From Streptomyces sp. NRRL B-24085 (GTDB lineage Bacteria; Actinomycetota; Actinomycetes; Streptomycetales; Streptomycetaceae): a DNA stretch of 35,619 nt. The notes beneath the pieces were generated by a model that ran no database searches, was not told the origin of the DNA, and saw nothing but the letters and a program-made list of their open reading frames with translations. The DNA is taken from assembly GCF_001282115.1 (NCBI RefSeq), contig NZ_LJBR01000014.1, forward strand, positions 1-35,619, given 5' to 3'. How positions within the stretch are numbered: the first letter of the stretch is position 1; the number at the start of each line of letters is the position of its first letter. This document shows positions 1-7,688 of the stretch, piece by piece. The position numbers and the translations under genes were made by a program.

Positions 1-53
1 TAAGTGACAGCCTTTCGTTCCCTCCCATCCCCTCGCACAGAAACGGCGCCCTC

Positions 54-1106
54 ATGTCCCGTGCCCCCCAAGGTCCTTCCCGTCGTCGCCTCCTCGCCGG
101 CGCCCTGGCCGGACTGTCCGCGGCCGTCACCGGCTGCTCCTCCGACAGCTCGGCTTCGACCTCCGGCGGTTCCAAGCAGTTGCGCGTCGGCTACTTCGCC
201 TTCCCCAGCGGCGACTTGCTCGTGAAGAACAAAAAGCTGCTGGAGAAGGCGCTGCCGCAGTACACGATCAAATGGATCAAGTTCGACTCCGGTGCCAGCG
301 TCAACCAGGCCTTCATCGGCAAGTCCCTCGACATCGCCGCGCTCGGCTCCAGCCCGTTCGCCCGCGGTGTCTCCGGCAGTTCGCCCATCCCGTACAAGGT
401 GGCGTGGATCCTCGACGTGGCGGGCGAGAACGAAGCCCTCGTGGCACGCAAGGCCACCGGTGTCACCGACGTGGCCGGGCTCAAGGGCAGGAAGATAGCG
501 ACCCCGTTCGCCTCAACCTCCCACTACAGTCTCCTGGCCGCGCTGAAGTCGGCCGGTCTCGGCGCATCCGACGTCCAGCTCATCGACCTCCAGCCGCAGG
601 CGATCCTCGCCGCCTGGCAGCGGGGTGACATCGACGCCGCGTACGTGTGGCTGCCCACCCTGGACGAGCTGCGCAAGACCGGCGTCCAGCTCACCAGCAG
701 CAAGGAGATCGGCGCCGCGGGCAAGCCGACCCTCGACCTGGCAGTCGTGTCGGACGACCTGATCAGCCGTGATCCGCAGGCCATCGCCGCCTGGCGCAAG
801 GCACAGGCCGAGGCGCTGCGGCTGCTCAGGTCGGATCCGGCGGGCTCGGTCAAGGCCGTCGCGGCCGAGATCGACATCAGTACCGCCGACGCGAAGGCCC
901 AACTCGCGCAGGGGGTCTTCCTCACCCCGGAGCAGGTGGTCTCCGCCGACTGGCTGGGCACCGACAGCGGCCCGGGCAAGCTGCTCACCTACGTCACCGA
1001 CACCGCCGCCTTCCTGGCCGACCAGAAGCAGATCGAGGCCGCGCCGTCGAAGGACACCGTCCGCAAGGCGTTCTATCTGGAGGGTCTGTCCGATGCCGTC
1101 AAGTGA
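54..1106 (+). CDS. ABC transporter substrate-binding lipoprotein, taurine/sulfonate type (TauA/SsuA-like)
   Basis: This 350-residue protein probably captures sulfonates such as taurine outside the membrane and delivers them to an ABC importer. The N-terminus has an SRRRLL twin-arginine motif (residues 9-14), a hydrophobic stretch and a lipobox ending AVTGC with Cys28, so it looks like a Tat-exported lipoprotein. The rest reads as an NMT1/SsuA-type periplasmic-binding fold, including a GSSPF-type segment (around residue 98) and an AAYVWLPTLDEL segment that fits the family. The ATG lacks a clear ribosome-binding site. Its 3' end overlaps the ATPase gene by 14 bases, and a TauD-like dioxygenase follows, which supports sulfonate rather than nitrate or thiamine-precursor uptake. 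Substrate is inferred from context only. Stop codons at 1-3 or 5-7 could end an upstream permease gene. Confidence 0.88.
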   Translation: MSRAPQGPSRRRLLAGALAGLSAAVTGCSSDSSASTSGGSKQLRVGYFAFPSGDLLVKNKKLLEKALPQYTIKWIKFDSGASVNQAFIGKSLDIAALGSSPFARGVSGSSPIPYKVAWILDVAGENEALVARKATGVTDVAGLKGRKIATPFASTSHYSLLAALKSAGLGASDVQLIDLQPQAILAAWQRGDIDAAYVWLPTLDELRKTGVQLTSSKEIGAAGKPTLDLAVVSDDLISRDPQAIAAWRKAQAEALRLLRSDPAGSVKAVAAEIDISTADAKAQLAQGVFLTPEQVVSADWLGTDSGPGKLLTYVTDTAAFLADQKQIEAAPSKDTVRKAFYLEGLSDAVK

Positions 1107-1911
1107 GAGCACGACGACCGCGCAGGGGACGGAGACCGCGCCCGCCGGTTCCATCCGCCTCGACCGCGTCACCCACCAGTACGGCCGCGGCGGCGAGACG
1201 TTCACCGCGGTCGGTCCGGTCGATCTGACCGTCCCCGCCGGGGAGTTCCTGGTCCTCGTGGGCGCCTCCGGCTGCGGCAAGAGCACCCTGCTGCGGCTGA
1301 TCGCCGGGTTCGAGCGGCCCACGCACGGTTCGGTACGCGTGTCCGGCACCGAGCCACGGCCCGGCGACACGGCCGGCGTCGTCTTCCAGACGCCTCGGCT
1401 GTTCCCGTGGCGGACCGTGCGGGGCAACATCGACCTGGCGCTGCGGTACGCGGGCGTCGAGCGTACCCAATGGCCCGCGCGTCGCGCCGAGTTGCTGGCC
1501 CGGGTCGGTCTGGAGGGCACCGAGAAGCGGCGCACCTGGGAGATCTCCGGCGGACAGCAGCAACGCGTGGCCATCGCCCGGGCCCTGGCTGCCGAGAACC
1601 CGCTGCTCCTGCTGGACGAACCGTTCGCGGCGCTGGACGCCCTGACCCGTGAACGCCTCCAGGAGGATGTGCGCCGGGTGACCGAACGGACCGGTCGCAC
1701 CGCCGTGTTCGTCACCCACTCCGCCGAGGAGGCGGTGTTCCTGGGCTCCCGCATCGTGGTGCTGACGAAGAGCCCCGGCACCGTGGCCCTGGACCTGCCG
1801 GTCCCCCTCCCGCGCGGTGACGTCGACGCCGAAGGGCTCCGTGACTCCCCCGAGTTCGCCGCGCTGCGCGCACAGGTCTCCCACGCCGTCAAGGCCGCGG
1901 CAGCGGCCTGA
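1093..1911 (+). CDS. ABC transporter ATP-binding protein, taurine/sulfonate type (TauB/SsuB-like)
   Basis: The 272-residue cytoplasmic ATPase powers sulfonate import with the neighbouring lipoprotein. All nucleotide-binding motifs are present: Walker A GASGCGKST (57-65), Q-loop Gln99 in VVFQTP, signature ISGGQQQ (151-157), Walker B LLLLDEP (171-177) and the H-loop His209. The stretch NIDLALRYAGV after the Q-loop is typical of SsuB/TauB/NrtD-like ATPases. I chose the ATG at 1093, inside the last codons of the binding-protein gene (14-base overlap, translational coupling), because the frame stays open far upstream but that part is a shadow of the previous gene. No permease lies downstream, so the membrane subunit is expected just left of the window. 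Confidence 0.9.
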   Translation: MPSSESTTTAQGTETAPAGSIRLDRVTHQYGRGGETFTAVGPVDLTVPAGEFLVLVGASGCGKSTLLRLIAGFERPTHGSVRVSGTEPRPGDTAGVVFQTPRLFPWRTVRGNIDLALRYAGVERTQWPARRAELLARVGLEGTEKRRTWEISGGQQQRVAIARALAAENPLLLLDEPFAALDALTRERLQEDVRRVTERTGRTAVFVTHSAEEAVFLGSRIVVLTKSPGTVALDLPVPLPRGDVDAEGLRDSPEFAALRAQVSHAVKAAAAA

Positions 1912-1939
1912 ACTCCCCCTCCAGGAAAGGAACTTCCCC

Positions 1940-2824
1940 GTGAGCATCCTCAGTGAGCGCCCGGCCGCGACCGGGTTGCCCCTCGTCCACCTCGGCCCGA
2001 ACTTCGGAGCCGAACTCCACGGCATCGACCTCGCCCGCCTCGACGACGACCAGATCCTCGCCCTGCGCGAAGCGCTCGTGGCGCACAAGGTGCTGTTCGT
2101 CCGCGGCCAGCACACGCTCGACGACGCGGCGCAGATCGAGTTCGGCCGAAGGCTGGGCGAGGTCACCGTCGGACATCCCGTCCACGACTCGGGGGACGTG
2201 GCCCCCGAGGTGTACGCGCTCGACAGTCAGGACAACGGGTTCGCCGACGTGTGGCACACGGACGTGACGTTCGTCGCGCGGCCGCCCGCCATCTCCGTCC
2301 TGCGGGCCGTGGTCCTGCCGCCCAACGGCGGCGACACCAACTGGGCGGACAGCCAGCTCGCCTACGAGTCCCTGTCGCCGGGGCTGCGCGCCCACATCGA
2401 CACGCTGACCGCCGTCCACGACGGAAGCCGCGAATTCGGCTACTACCTGGCCCAGCGGCGGCAGGGCAAGGGCAACCTGTGGGAGGGCGAGGTGTTCAGC
2501 GCGCTGACTCCGGTGGAGCACCCCGTGGTGCGGGTGCATCCGGAGAGCGGCCGCAAGGGCCTGTTCGTGAACCCGGGCTTCACCTCGCACATCGTGGGCG
2601 TCTCCGAGCACGAGAGCCGCGGTCTGCTCGACATCCTCTACGCCCATCTCACCAAGCCCGAGCACGTCGTACGGCATCGCTGGCAGCCCGGTGACGTCGC
2701 CTTGTGGGACAACCGCAGCACGGCCCACTACGCCAACCGCGACTACGGCGAGCAGCACCGCGTCATGCACCGCATCACCCTGCGCGGCGACGCCCCGCTC
2801 GGCCCGACGCCGTCCCGCACCTGA
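1940..2824 (+). CDS. TauD/TfdA-family alpha-ketoglutarate-dependent dioxygenase
   Basis: This 294-residue enzyme is a non-haem Fe(II)/2-oxoglutarate dioxygenase of the TauD type. The family hydroxylates sulfonates such as taurine, so sulfite is released for sulfur assimilation. The iron triad is visible: His106 and Asp108 in VWHTDVTF, and the distal His263 in TAHYA. Arg278, fifteen residues after the distal His, fits the 2-oxoglutarate carboxylate anchor. Start is GTG at 1940, preceded by GGAAAGG at 1924-1930 and only 28 bases after the ATPase stop, so it is most likely the last gene of the transporter operon. Exact substrate (taurine, alkylsulfonate or alkyl sulfate) cannot be decided from sequence. 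Confidence 0.92.
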   Translation: MSILSERPAATGLPLVHLGPNFGAELHGIDLARLDDDQILALREALVAHKVLFVRGQHTLDDAAQIEFGRRLGEVTVGHPVHDSGDVAPEVYALDSQDNGFADVWHTDVTFVARPPAISVLRAVVLPPNGGDTNWADSQLAYESLSPGLRAHIDTLTAVHDGSREFGYYLAQRRQGKGNLWEGEVFSALTPVEHPVVRVHPESGRKGLFVNPGFTSHIVGVSEHESRGLLDILYAHLTKPEHVVRHRWQPGDVALWDNRSTAHYANRDYGEQHRVMHRITLRGDAPLGPTPSRT

Positions 2825-3064
2825 CGGTCGCCTGAGACCGGCCACCGCGACCGGCCGGCCCGCACCTCGTCCCGCTCGCGTCGCGATGACCGAAGGGGAC
2901 GACGTGGGGGTCGGCTTCGACGGGAGGGAGGCACCTACGTCGCTCGCCCCCTCGGTACGGCATCCGCCGGACCGCAACACCCGTATCGGCGCTGCCGCCC
3001 ACCGCCGCCGATGGCCGAGCGTTCGGAAGTTGAAAACCTTCCGGGTCCACTCCCGCCGGATCCC
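2825..3064. other. Intergenic region after the tauD-like gene
   Basis: No gene is supported here. A short dyad, CGGAAG at 3024-3029 and CTTCCG at 3038-3043 with an 8-base AT-richer spacer, lies about 20 bases upstream of the -35 box of the glucanase promoter and may be a second regulator site or a weak hairpin. No convincing terminator for the sulfonate operon was found. Confidence 0.4.
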
Positions 3065-3115
3065 TTGACACCTTGATGACATGCCCTCAACACTCCTGGG
3101 CGAGAGAGCGCTCTC
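3065..3115 (+). promoter_or_regulatory. Glucanase promoter with LacI-type palindromic operator
   Basis: A perfect -35 hexamer TTGACA (3065-3070) is followed after 18 bases by AACACT (3089-3094), a weak -10. Directly downstream, at the expected transcript start, is a perfect 12-bp palindrome GAGAGCGCTCTC (3104-3115) with the central GCGC typical of LacI-family operators such as the CebR site of Streptomyces. A repressor bound there would block initiation until an oligosaccharide inducer appears. The promoter assignment is my inference; the palindrome is seen directly. Confidence 0.7.
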
Positions 3116-3172
3116 ACAATCTGCTGTTGCTCCATCCCCCCCGCATGCCGTACCGGCTTGAGGAGACTCCAC

Positions 3173-4525
3173 ATGCAGAGGATCGTCACCCCCACCAGCA
3201 GACCCCCATCCGGCACCGCGCGCTCACGCGCGGCGCTCGGCCTGGCCGTCGCCCTGATCGCCGCCTTCTTCACCGTCCTGGCAACCGCGCCCGCGCACGC
3301 CGCGGACCAACTCCTGTCCCAGGGCAGACCGGTCGCCGCCTCGTCGACCGAGAACGCGGGCACACCCGCCGCCGCAGCCGTGGACGGCAACACCGGCACC
3401 CGCTGGTCCTCCGCCTTCGCCGACCCGCAATGGATACGGGTCGACCTCGGATCCGTCCAGCAGCTCAGCCGCGTCAGCCTCAACTGGGAGGCCGCCTACG
3501 CCACCACCTTCCAGATCCAGACCTCCACCGACGCCAACACCTGGACCACCGTCTACTCCACCACCACGGCCACCGGCGGCACCCAGAACATCACCGTCTC
3601 CGGCAGCGGACGTTACGTCCGCGTCTACGGCACCGCCCGCGGCACCCCGTACGGCTACTCGCTGTGGGAGTTCCAGGTCTACGGCCCCGGCGGCACCACT
3701 CCGCCGGACGACTTCTGGGGCAGCACCAGCGACATACCCCCCGCGCACAACGTCGTCCAGGTGAAGATCCTCAACCGCACCAACGGCAAGTACCCCGACA
3801 GCCAGGTGTACTGGAGCTTCAACGGCCAGACGCACTCCATCGCCGAGCAGCCCTACCTCGACATGCCGGCCAACTCCGCGGGCCGCATGTACTTCTACCT
3901 CGGCTCACCCAACAGCCCGTACTACGACTTCATCGAGTTCACCGTCGGCAACAACGTCTTCAACGGCAACACCACCCGGGTCGACGCCTTCGGCCTGAAG
4001 CTGGCCATGCGCCTGCACACCAAGGACGGCTACGACGTCGAGGTCGGCGAGAACCGGCAGACCTTCGCCGAGGACCGCGCCACCACCTTCCAGCGCTTCA
4101 CCAACGCTGTGCCGAGCGAGTTCAAGGTGCTGGCCCAGACCCAGGCCCCGTACCGGATCATCGCGCCCGGCAGCGATCCGAGCTTCCGCGCCGGCGGCGC
4201 CAACGCCAACTACTTCACCGCCTACGCCCAGTCGGTGGGCGTGAACGCGGCCACCTCCGACATCTTCGGCTGCGCCGCCTCCCTGGCGGGCAACCCCGAC
4301 ATGTGCGCCGCCCTCAACCGCCACGTCGCCACACTGCCGGCCTCCCAGCAGTCCGACCCGGCACAGTTCTACAAGGCGGCACCGGCGAACTACTACGCCA
4401 AGTTCTGGCACGACAACGCCATCAACGGCCTCGCCTACGGATTCCCCTACGACGACGTGGCGAGCCAGTCCTCCTTCGTCTCCCACGCCGACCCGCAGTG
4501 GCTCCTGGTGGCCGTCGGCTGGTAG
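3173..4525 (+). CDS. Secreted GH64 beta-1,3-glucanase with N-terminal discoidin (F5/8 type C) domain
   Basis: This 450-residue secreted enzyme probably hydrolyses beta-1,3-glucans (laminarin, curdlan, fungal wall glucan). Residues 1-43 form a signal peptide with a hydrophobic core and an AHA cleavage site. Residues about 45-175 are a discoidin/F5-8C carbohydrate-binding module (ENAGTPAAAAVDGN, TRWSSAFADPQWIRVDLG, GYSLWEFQVYG). A short GGTTPPDD linker leads to a GH64/thaumatin-like catalytic module (about 178-450) with DAFGLKLAMRLHTKDGYDVE and FPYDDV near the end. The ATG at 3173 has GAGGAGA six bases upstream; an in-frame TTG at 3158 is less likely. The gene stands alone between an operator-bearing promoter and a strong terminator. 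The discoidin module closely resembles those of the beta-helix protein at 24.8-27.3 kb. Confidence 0.87.
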   Translation: MQRIVTPTSRPPSGTARSRAALGLAVALIAAFFTVLATAPAHAADQLLSQGRPVAASSTENAGTPAAAAVDGNTGTRWSSAFADPQWIRVDLGSVQQLSRVSLNWEAAYATTFQIQTSTDANTWTTVYSTTTATGGTQNITVSGSGRYVRVYGTARGTPYGYSLWEFQVYGPGGTTPPDDFWGSTSDIPPAHNVVQVKILNRTNGKYPDSQVYWSFNGQTHSIAEQPYLDMPANSAGRMYFYLGSPNSPYYDFIEFTVGNNVFNGNTTRVDAFGLKLAMRLHTKDGYDVEVGENRQTFAEDRATTFQRFTNAVPSEFKVLAQTQAPYRIIAPGSDPSFRAGGANANYFTAYAQSVGVNAATSDIFGCAASLAGNPDMCAALNRHVATLPASQQSDPAQFYKAAPANYYAKFWHDNAINGLAYGFPYDDVASQSSFVSHADPQWLLVAVGW

Positions 4526-4577
4526 ACCACACGACCTGGAGGCAGCGCAACACAGCCTGCCTGCCAAGAAGTTGACT

Positions 4578-4609
4578 CCGCTTCAGAGGGCTGAGCCCCT
4601 CTGAAGCGG
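4578..4609 (+). terminator. Strong hairpin terminator after the GH64 gene
   Basis: A perfect 13-bp inverted repeat (4578-4590 and 4597-4609, arms CCGCTTCAGAGGG / CCCTCTGAAGCGG) with a 6-base loop lies 52 bases after the glucanase stop. No U-tract follows, as is usual in Streptomyces. Confidence 0.85.
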
Positions 4610-4718
4610 TCCTCATTCGCCGATGTCGGCCGCGCGGCGCGGTCCGAAGGTGTCACGTGGCCGAGCCACTCATCGGATCGAGCTGTTCGCGAGTGGCCGT
4701 TCGGAGCCGGTGCCTTGT

Positions 4719-5504
4719 TCAGACGGTTCGGACAGTCCCGCCGTCAATGACGTACTCCGCGCCCACAATGGATGAGGCTCGGTCCGAGACAAGGAAGCCG
4801 ACCAGGTCCGCAACCTCTTCCGTCGTTGCGAACCTTCCGAGTGGCACCCCTCCGAGGGAATCCATCAGGCTCTGCTTCGCCTCCTCGCGGGTCAGTCCGT
4901 TGCCCTCGGCGAGCCGGTCGATGAAGCCGTCGTACGCTGCGGTCCGAATCCCCCCGGGGCTGACAGCGTTCACTCGCACTCCTCGTGGCGCCATTTCGTT
5001 CGCAAGACCCTTGCTGTACGTACGCAACGCACCCTTCGCTGACGCGTACGGCAACGTCGCGTCGTGCAACGGCATCTGACGCTGGATCGACGTGACGTGG
5101 ACGACTACTCCTGATCCGGCCTCCACCATTGCCGGCAGCAGCGCTCGATCCAACCGGACAGCGCCCAGGAAGTTCAGGTTGAGTTCCGCCAGCCAGTGCT
5201 CCTCAGTCGCTGCCGCGAACCCGCCAGGTGGAGTTGACGACCCTCCGACAACGTGCACCAGGATGTCCAGCGCACCGCCCTCAGAGATCTTGGACACCAC
5301 ACCTTCCACACCGCCCACCGTGGCAGTGTCCGCCTCGATGAATCGGTCGGGGCGCTCGTAGCCGCCGGGCATGGTGCGTGCCGTGGTCCACACGTCGGCA
5401 CCCATCTCCCGCAGTCTCTCCACGACGGCCTTGCCCGAGCCCTTCGAACCGCCCGTGACCAGCGCCCGGCGACCGTCGAGACGATCGCGATCTGAACTAG
5501 ACAT
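4719..5504 (-). CDS. SDR-family NAD(P)-dependent oxidoreductase
   Basis: The 261-residue protein is a classical short-chain dehydrogenase/reductase acting on an unknown alcohol or carbonyl. The cofactor motif TGGSKGSG is at 17-24, and the catalytic triad is Ser139, Tyr153 and Lys157 (YASAK). The C-terminus ends with the [11 protein letters not shown] segment common in FabG-like SDRs. The ATG at 5504 has GGAGAG just upstream; a GTG four codons earlier is less likely. It lies 38 bases downstream of the NTF2-like gene on the same strand, so the two probably form one transcript opposite the MerR gene. Confidence 0.9.
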   Translation of the reverse strand: MSSSDRDRLDGRRALVTGGSKGSGKAVVERLREMGADVWTTARTMPGGYERPDRFIEADTATVGGVEGVVSKISEGGALDILVHVVGGSSTPPGGFAAATEEHWLAELNLNFLGAVRLDRALLPAMVEAGSGVVVHVTSIQRQMPLHDATLPYASAKGALRTYSKGLANEMAPRGVRVNAVSPGGIRTAAYDGFIDRLAEGNGLTREEAKQSLMDSLGGVPLGRFATTEEVADLVGFLVSDRASSIVGAEYVIDGGTVRTV

Positions 5505-5542
5505 GCTTCTCTCCACTGAAGATCGAGGTGGTGCGGGTTCGG

Positions 5543-5905
5543 TCAGGCCGGGTGGTTGGCGATGACGAGTTCGGCGATGAGCTCGTCCCGCAGCGCGAAC
5601 CGGTAGTCGAGCTCGGCGACGCCCCCCGGGAAGGTGCCCTCGAGCCGCACGGCTACCACCCAGTGGGCGTCATCGACGCGGTGAGCGCCGATCTGCTCTG
5701 TCCTGTACTCGAACTCGGACCCGGCGTCCCGCAGGAACGCGTAGGTCTCCTCCCGGCCGCGGAAGGTCTCGTCCTGGTCGACGATCACCGCATCCTCGGC
5801 GAGGAACGACGAGGCGGTGTCGGCGTCGCGGACGATGTGGGCGGCGAAGAACTCGCGCACGGTGGCCGGGAGCAGATCGGACGGGAGATCGGTGTGCTGT
5901 GTCAT
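5543..5905 (-). CDS. NTF2/SnoaL-like fold protein
   Basis: A 120-residue single-domain protein with the cone-like alpha+beta NTF2/SnoaL fold pattern: N-terminal helix ([29 protein letters not shown]), then alternating strands ending [22 protein letters not shown]. Such proteins are small isomerases, cyclases, hydrolases or ligand carriers; nothing here fixes the chemistry. Its ATG lies 78 bases from the divergent MerR start, so a MerR regulator could control both directions. The SDR gene follows after 38 bases and may act on the same small molecule. Confidence 0.75.
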   Translation of the reverse strand: MTQHTDLPSDLLPATVREFFAAHIVRDADTASSFLAEDAVIVDQDETFRGREETYAFLRDAGSEFEYRTEQIGAHRVDDAHWVVAVRLEGTFPGGVAELDYRFALRDELIAELVIANHPA

Positions 5906-5946
5906 GAGCCCACCGTGTGACCTCGCCGGGCGGGAGGGTCAAGCCG

Positions 5947-5977
5947 TGGACTCTCCCCCAGGGGGAGTGTTTAGAGT
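5947..5977 (+). promoter_or_regulatory. MerR-type promoter with 19-bp spacer and central palindrome
   Basis: A -35 TGGACT (5947-5952) and a -10 TAGAGT (5972-5977) are separated by exactly 19 bases, the over-long spacer typical of MerR-activated promoters. The spacer holds a perfect 7-bp-arm palindrome, CTCCCCCAGGGGGAG (5953-5967). The -10 ends six bases before the ATG at 5984, so the regulator transcript is probably leaderless. This argues for autoregulation by the encoded MerR protein. Confidence 0.8.
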
Positions 5978-5983
5978 GACGGG

Positions 5984-6777
5984 ATGCTGACCATCGGGGA
6001 GTTCTCGCGGCTGACCCACTTGAGTGTCCGGACCCTGCGCCGTTATCACGAGGCGGCCCTGCTGGAACCTGCCGTGGTGGACGAGACCACCGGTTACCGC
6101 TACTACCGCGTCGACCAGATCCCGACCGCGCAGGTCATCAACCGCTCCGCGAGCTCGACGTCCCGCTGAGTGATGTGCAGCAGATCCTGCGCACTCCCGA
6201 CCCAGGTGTCCGCGCGGCCCTGGTCACGGACCACCTGCAACGCCTCGAGGACGCACTCGACCGCACCCGGGCCGCGGTCGTGTCGCTGCGCCGCCTGCTC
6301 CAGCCCGACCCTGCGCCGATCGACGTCGAGCTGCGCGCAGAGCCCGCCCGGACGGTCGCGGCCGTAGAGGCCGTAGTCGGGCATGACGACATCGCGACCT
6401 GGTACGCAGGCGCGATGGCCGAACTGGAGGCGGCCGTCGGCGACGCCGTGACCGGACCGCCGGGCGGCAGCTACGACAACGCCCTTTTCGAGCAGGAGCG
6501 CGGTCACGCGGTCGTCTACCTGCCGACCGCTGCACCACCTCGCACCGGACGGGTGCACCCCCTGACTCTGCCGCCCGCGGAACTGGCCGTCACCACCCAC
6601 ATCGGCGAGCACGACGGCATCGAGGTCACGTACGGCGAACTCGGGACCTGGGTGGTGGAGAACGCGATGTCGGTGGCCGGGCCAGTGCGGGAGGTGTACG
6701 TTGTCGGCCCTCGTGACACAAGCGATCCCGCTGCATGGCGCACCGAGATCGGCTGGCCCGTCTTTCGTGTCACCTGA
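5984..6777 (+). pseudogene. MerR-family regulator with GyrI-like effector domain, disrupted by a one-base frameshift
   Basis: The first 186 bases encode a normal MerR winged-helix start (MLTIGEFSRLTHLSVRTLRR, then TTGYRYYRVDQIPTAQVIN), but the frame ends at 6169. The rest of the protein continues in the next frame: from 6148 it reads RELDVPLSDVQQILRTPDPG, a canonical MerR continuation, on through a coiled-coil linker and a GyrI/AraC-effector-like domain to a stop at 6777. One extra base (for example a C near 6146) would restore a protein of about 264 residues. Either the gene is recently inactivated, the assembly has a base error, or a slip occurs at the site. An ATG at 6175 could express only the effector part. 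The promoter looks intact. Confidence 0.85.
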
Positions 6778-6876
6778 AGCGGTCAGTGCGGTGCGGAGTC
6801 TTGGAACGACGGAGCGCACGCCTTAAGCCGCCGCACGGACCGTCCGCAAGGCCGGCCTGGACACCGCGATATCAGC

Positions 6877-7035
6877 GGCGGGGACTGCCTCGCGGATGTC
6901 GCCATGCTGCGGGCCGAGCCAGCCGTGTTCGGGCCGGTGCCCACCGACCCGACGGTCTCCCGGCTCATCCACACCCTCGCGGCCTCCGGGAAGAACGCCC
7001 TGCGGGTCATTCGCGCCGCGCGGGCCGAAGTCCGC
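6877..7035 (+). mobile_element. Remnant of an IS1380-family transposase gene
   Basis: Translation of this stretch gives GGDCLADVAMLRAEPAVFG, then DPTVSRLIHTLAASGKNALR and RAARAEVR, matching the conserved N-terminal region of IS1380-type transposases as I know it from Streptomyces. Both sides are unrelated to that family: upstream reads GRPGHRDIS rather than the usual LLDLAVALAL-like lead-in, and downstream it falls into an AT-richer promoter region. No terminal inverted repeats or target duplications are visible. It is a decayed scrap, and is in frame with the ATPase gene downstream only by chance. Confidence 0.7.
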
Positions 7036-7144
7036 CCGACATCACCGCAGCCTTCGACCGACTCACGTTTTCTCTTTTTCACGAGAGAGACCAGTCCTTC
7101 TGTTTCCTGCTTTCGATCACCCCGGCAAGGAAAAGCGTCGTCAT

Positions 7145-7169
7145 GCCTGTTGTGCCGGGGGCCGGGTAC
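7145..7169 (+). promoter_or_regulatory. SigB-like stress promoter
   Basis: GCCT (7145-7148), a 15-base spacer and GGGTAC (7164-7169) match the Streptomyces SigB-type consensus GNNT-N14-16-GGGTAC/T. It lies 49 bases upstream of the GTG of an RsbW-like anti-sigma/ATPase gene, a gene type often controlled by SigB-family factors. The match could be chance in a short degenerate motif. Confidence 0.5.
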
Positions 7170-7218
7170 ACGGTGCGTGCACGCGACGTCTGACAGGTCG
7201 AGGAGAGGAAGTCGCACA

Positions 7219-7647
7219 GTGGCGGTGAAGGCGATGGGGTGGGCGCACTCGTTCCCCATGTCCGAAGGAGTGCGTGTCGGCCGGGAGTGGACACGCAAGC
7301 GTCTGGAGTCCCTGCCGTGGACCGCTGCGGAACCGGAGACGGTGGACGCCATCGTGCTGGCGGTGTCCGAGCTGATCACCAATGCGCACGTCCACGCACA
7401 CAGTGACGCACACCTGGTCCTCACCTGGGACGGCGACTGCCTACAGGTGAGCGTCCACGACGAGGACCCGTCGCTGCCGCGGCAGCGCGAACCGGAGCAG
7501 GGCGCGCTGTCCGGCCGCGGGGTGTCCATCGTGCGCAAGCTCGCCGATGAGTGGGGCATGAGGTGCCAACGGCACGGCAAGACGGTGACGGCCTGCTTCC
7601 GTCCCGCGGACCCTGCCGCCGCCGACCGCGCAGACGACCGAAGTTGA
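7219..7647 (+). CDS. RsbW-like ATP-binding protein (HATPase_c, serine kinase/anti-sigma type)
   Basis: A 142-residue single GHKL ATPase domain. The N-box is ELITNAHVHA (E51 to N55), the G1 region is VHDEDPSLP (79-87), and the G2 region is SGRGVSIVRKLADEWG (98-113). This is the pattern of the many Streptomyces ATP-binding regulatory proteins related to RsbW/SpoIIAB, which hold sigma factors or phosphorylate anti-anti-sigma proteins; no partner is encoded beside it. The frame is open back to 6904, but that part is transposase scrap. I start at GTG 7219, eight bases after AGGAGAGGAA; an ATG at 7234 is the alternative. Confidence 0.85.
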   Translation: MAVKAMGWAHSFPMSEGVRVGREWTRKRLESLPWTAAEPETVDAIVLAVSELITNAHVHAHSDAHLVLTWDGDCLQVSVHDEDPSLPRQREPEQGALSGRGVSIVRKLADEWGMRCQRHGKTVTACFRPADPAAADRADDRS

Positions 7648-7688
7648 GACCTACTCACGGGTGAAACCCACTGTGGAGGACAGGCGTC

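Noticed and set aside
513..1892. Long minus-strand frame (459 codons) opposite the ABC transporter genes
   Set aside because: Antisense shadow of two well-supported genes, with no motif and Arg/Ser-rich composition typical of reversed GC-rich codons.
4665..4697. Hairpin GCCACTC/GAGTGGC after the SDR gene
   Set aside because: Seven-bp arms with a 19-base loop are too weak for a confident terminator call.
6904..7218. Extended N-terminus of the RsbW-like ATPase
   Set aside because: The extension is transposase remnant plus promoter region. The ribosome-binding site at 7201-7210 supports the later GTG.
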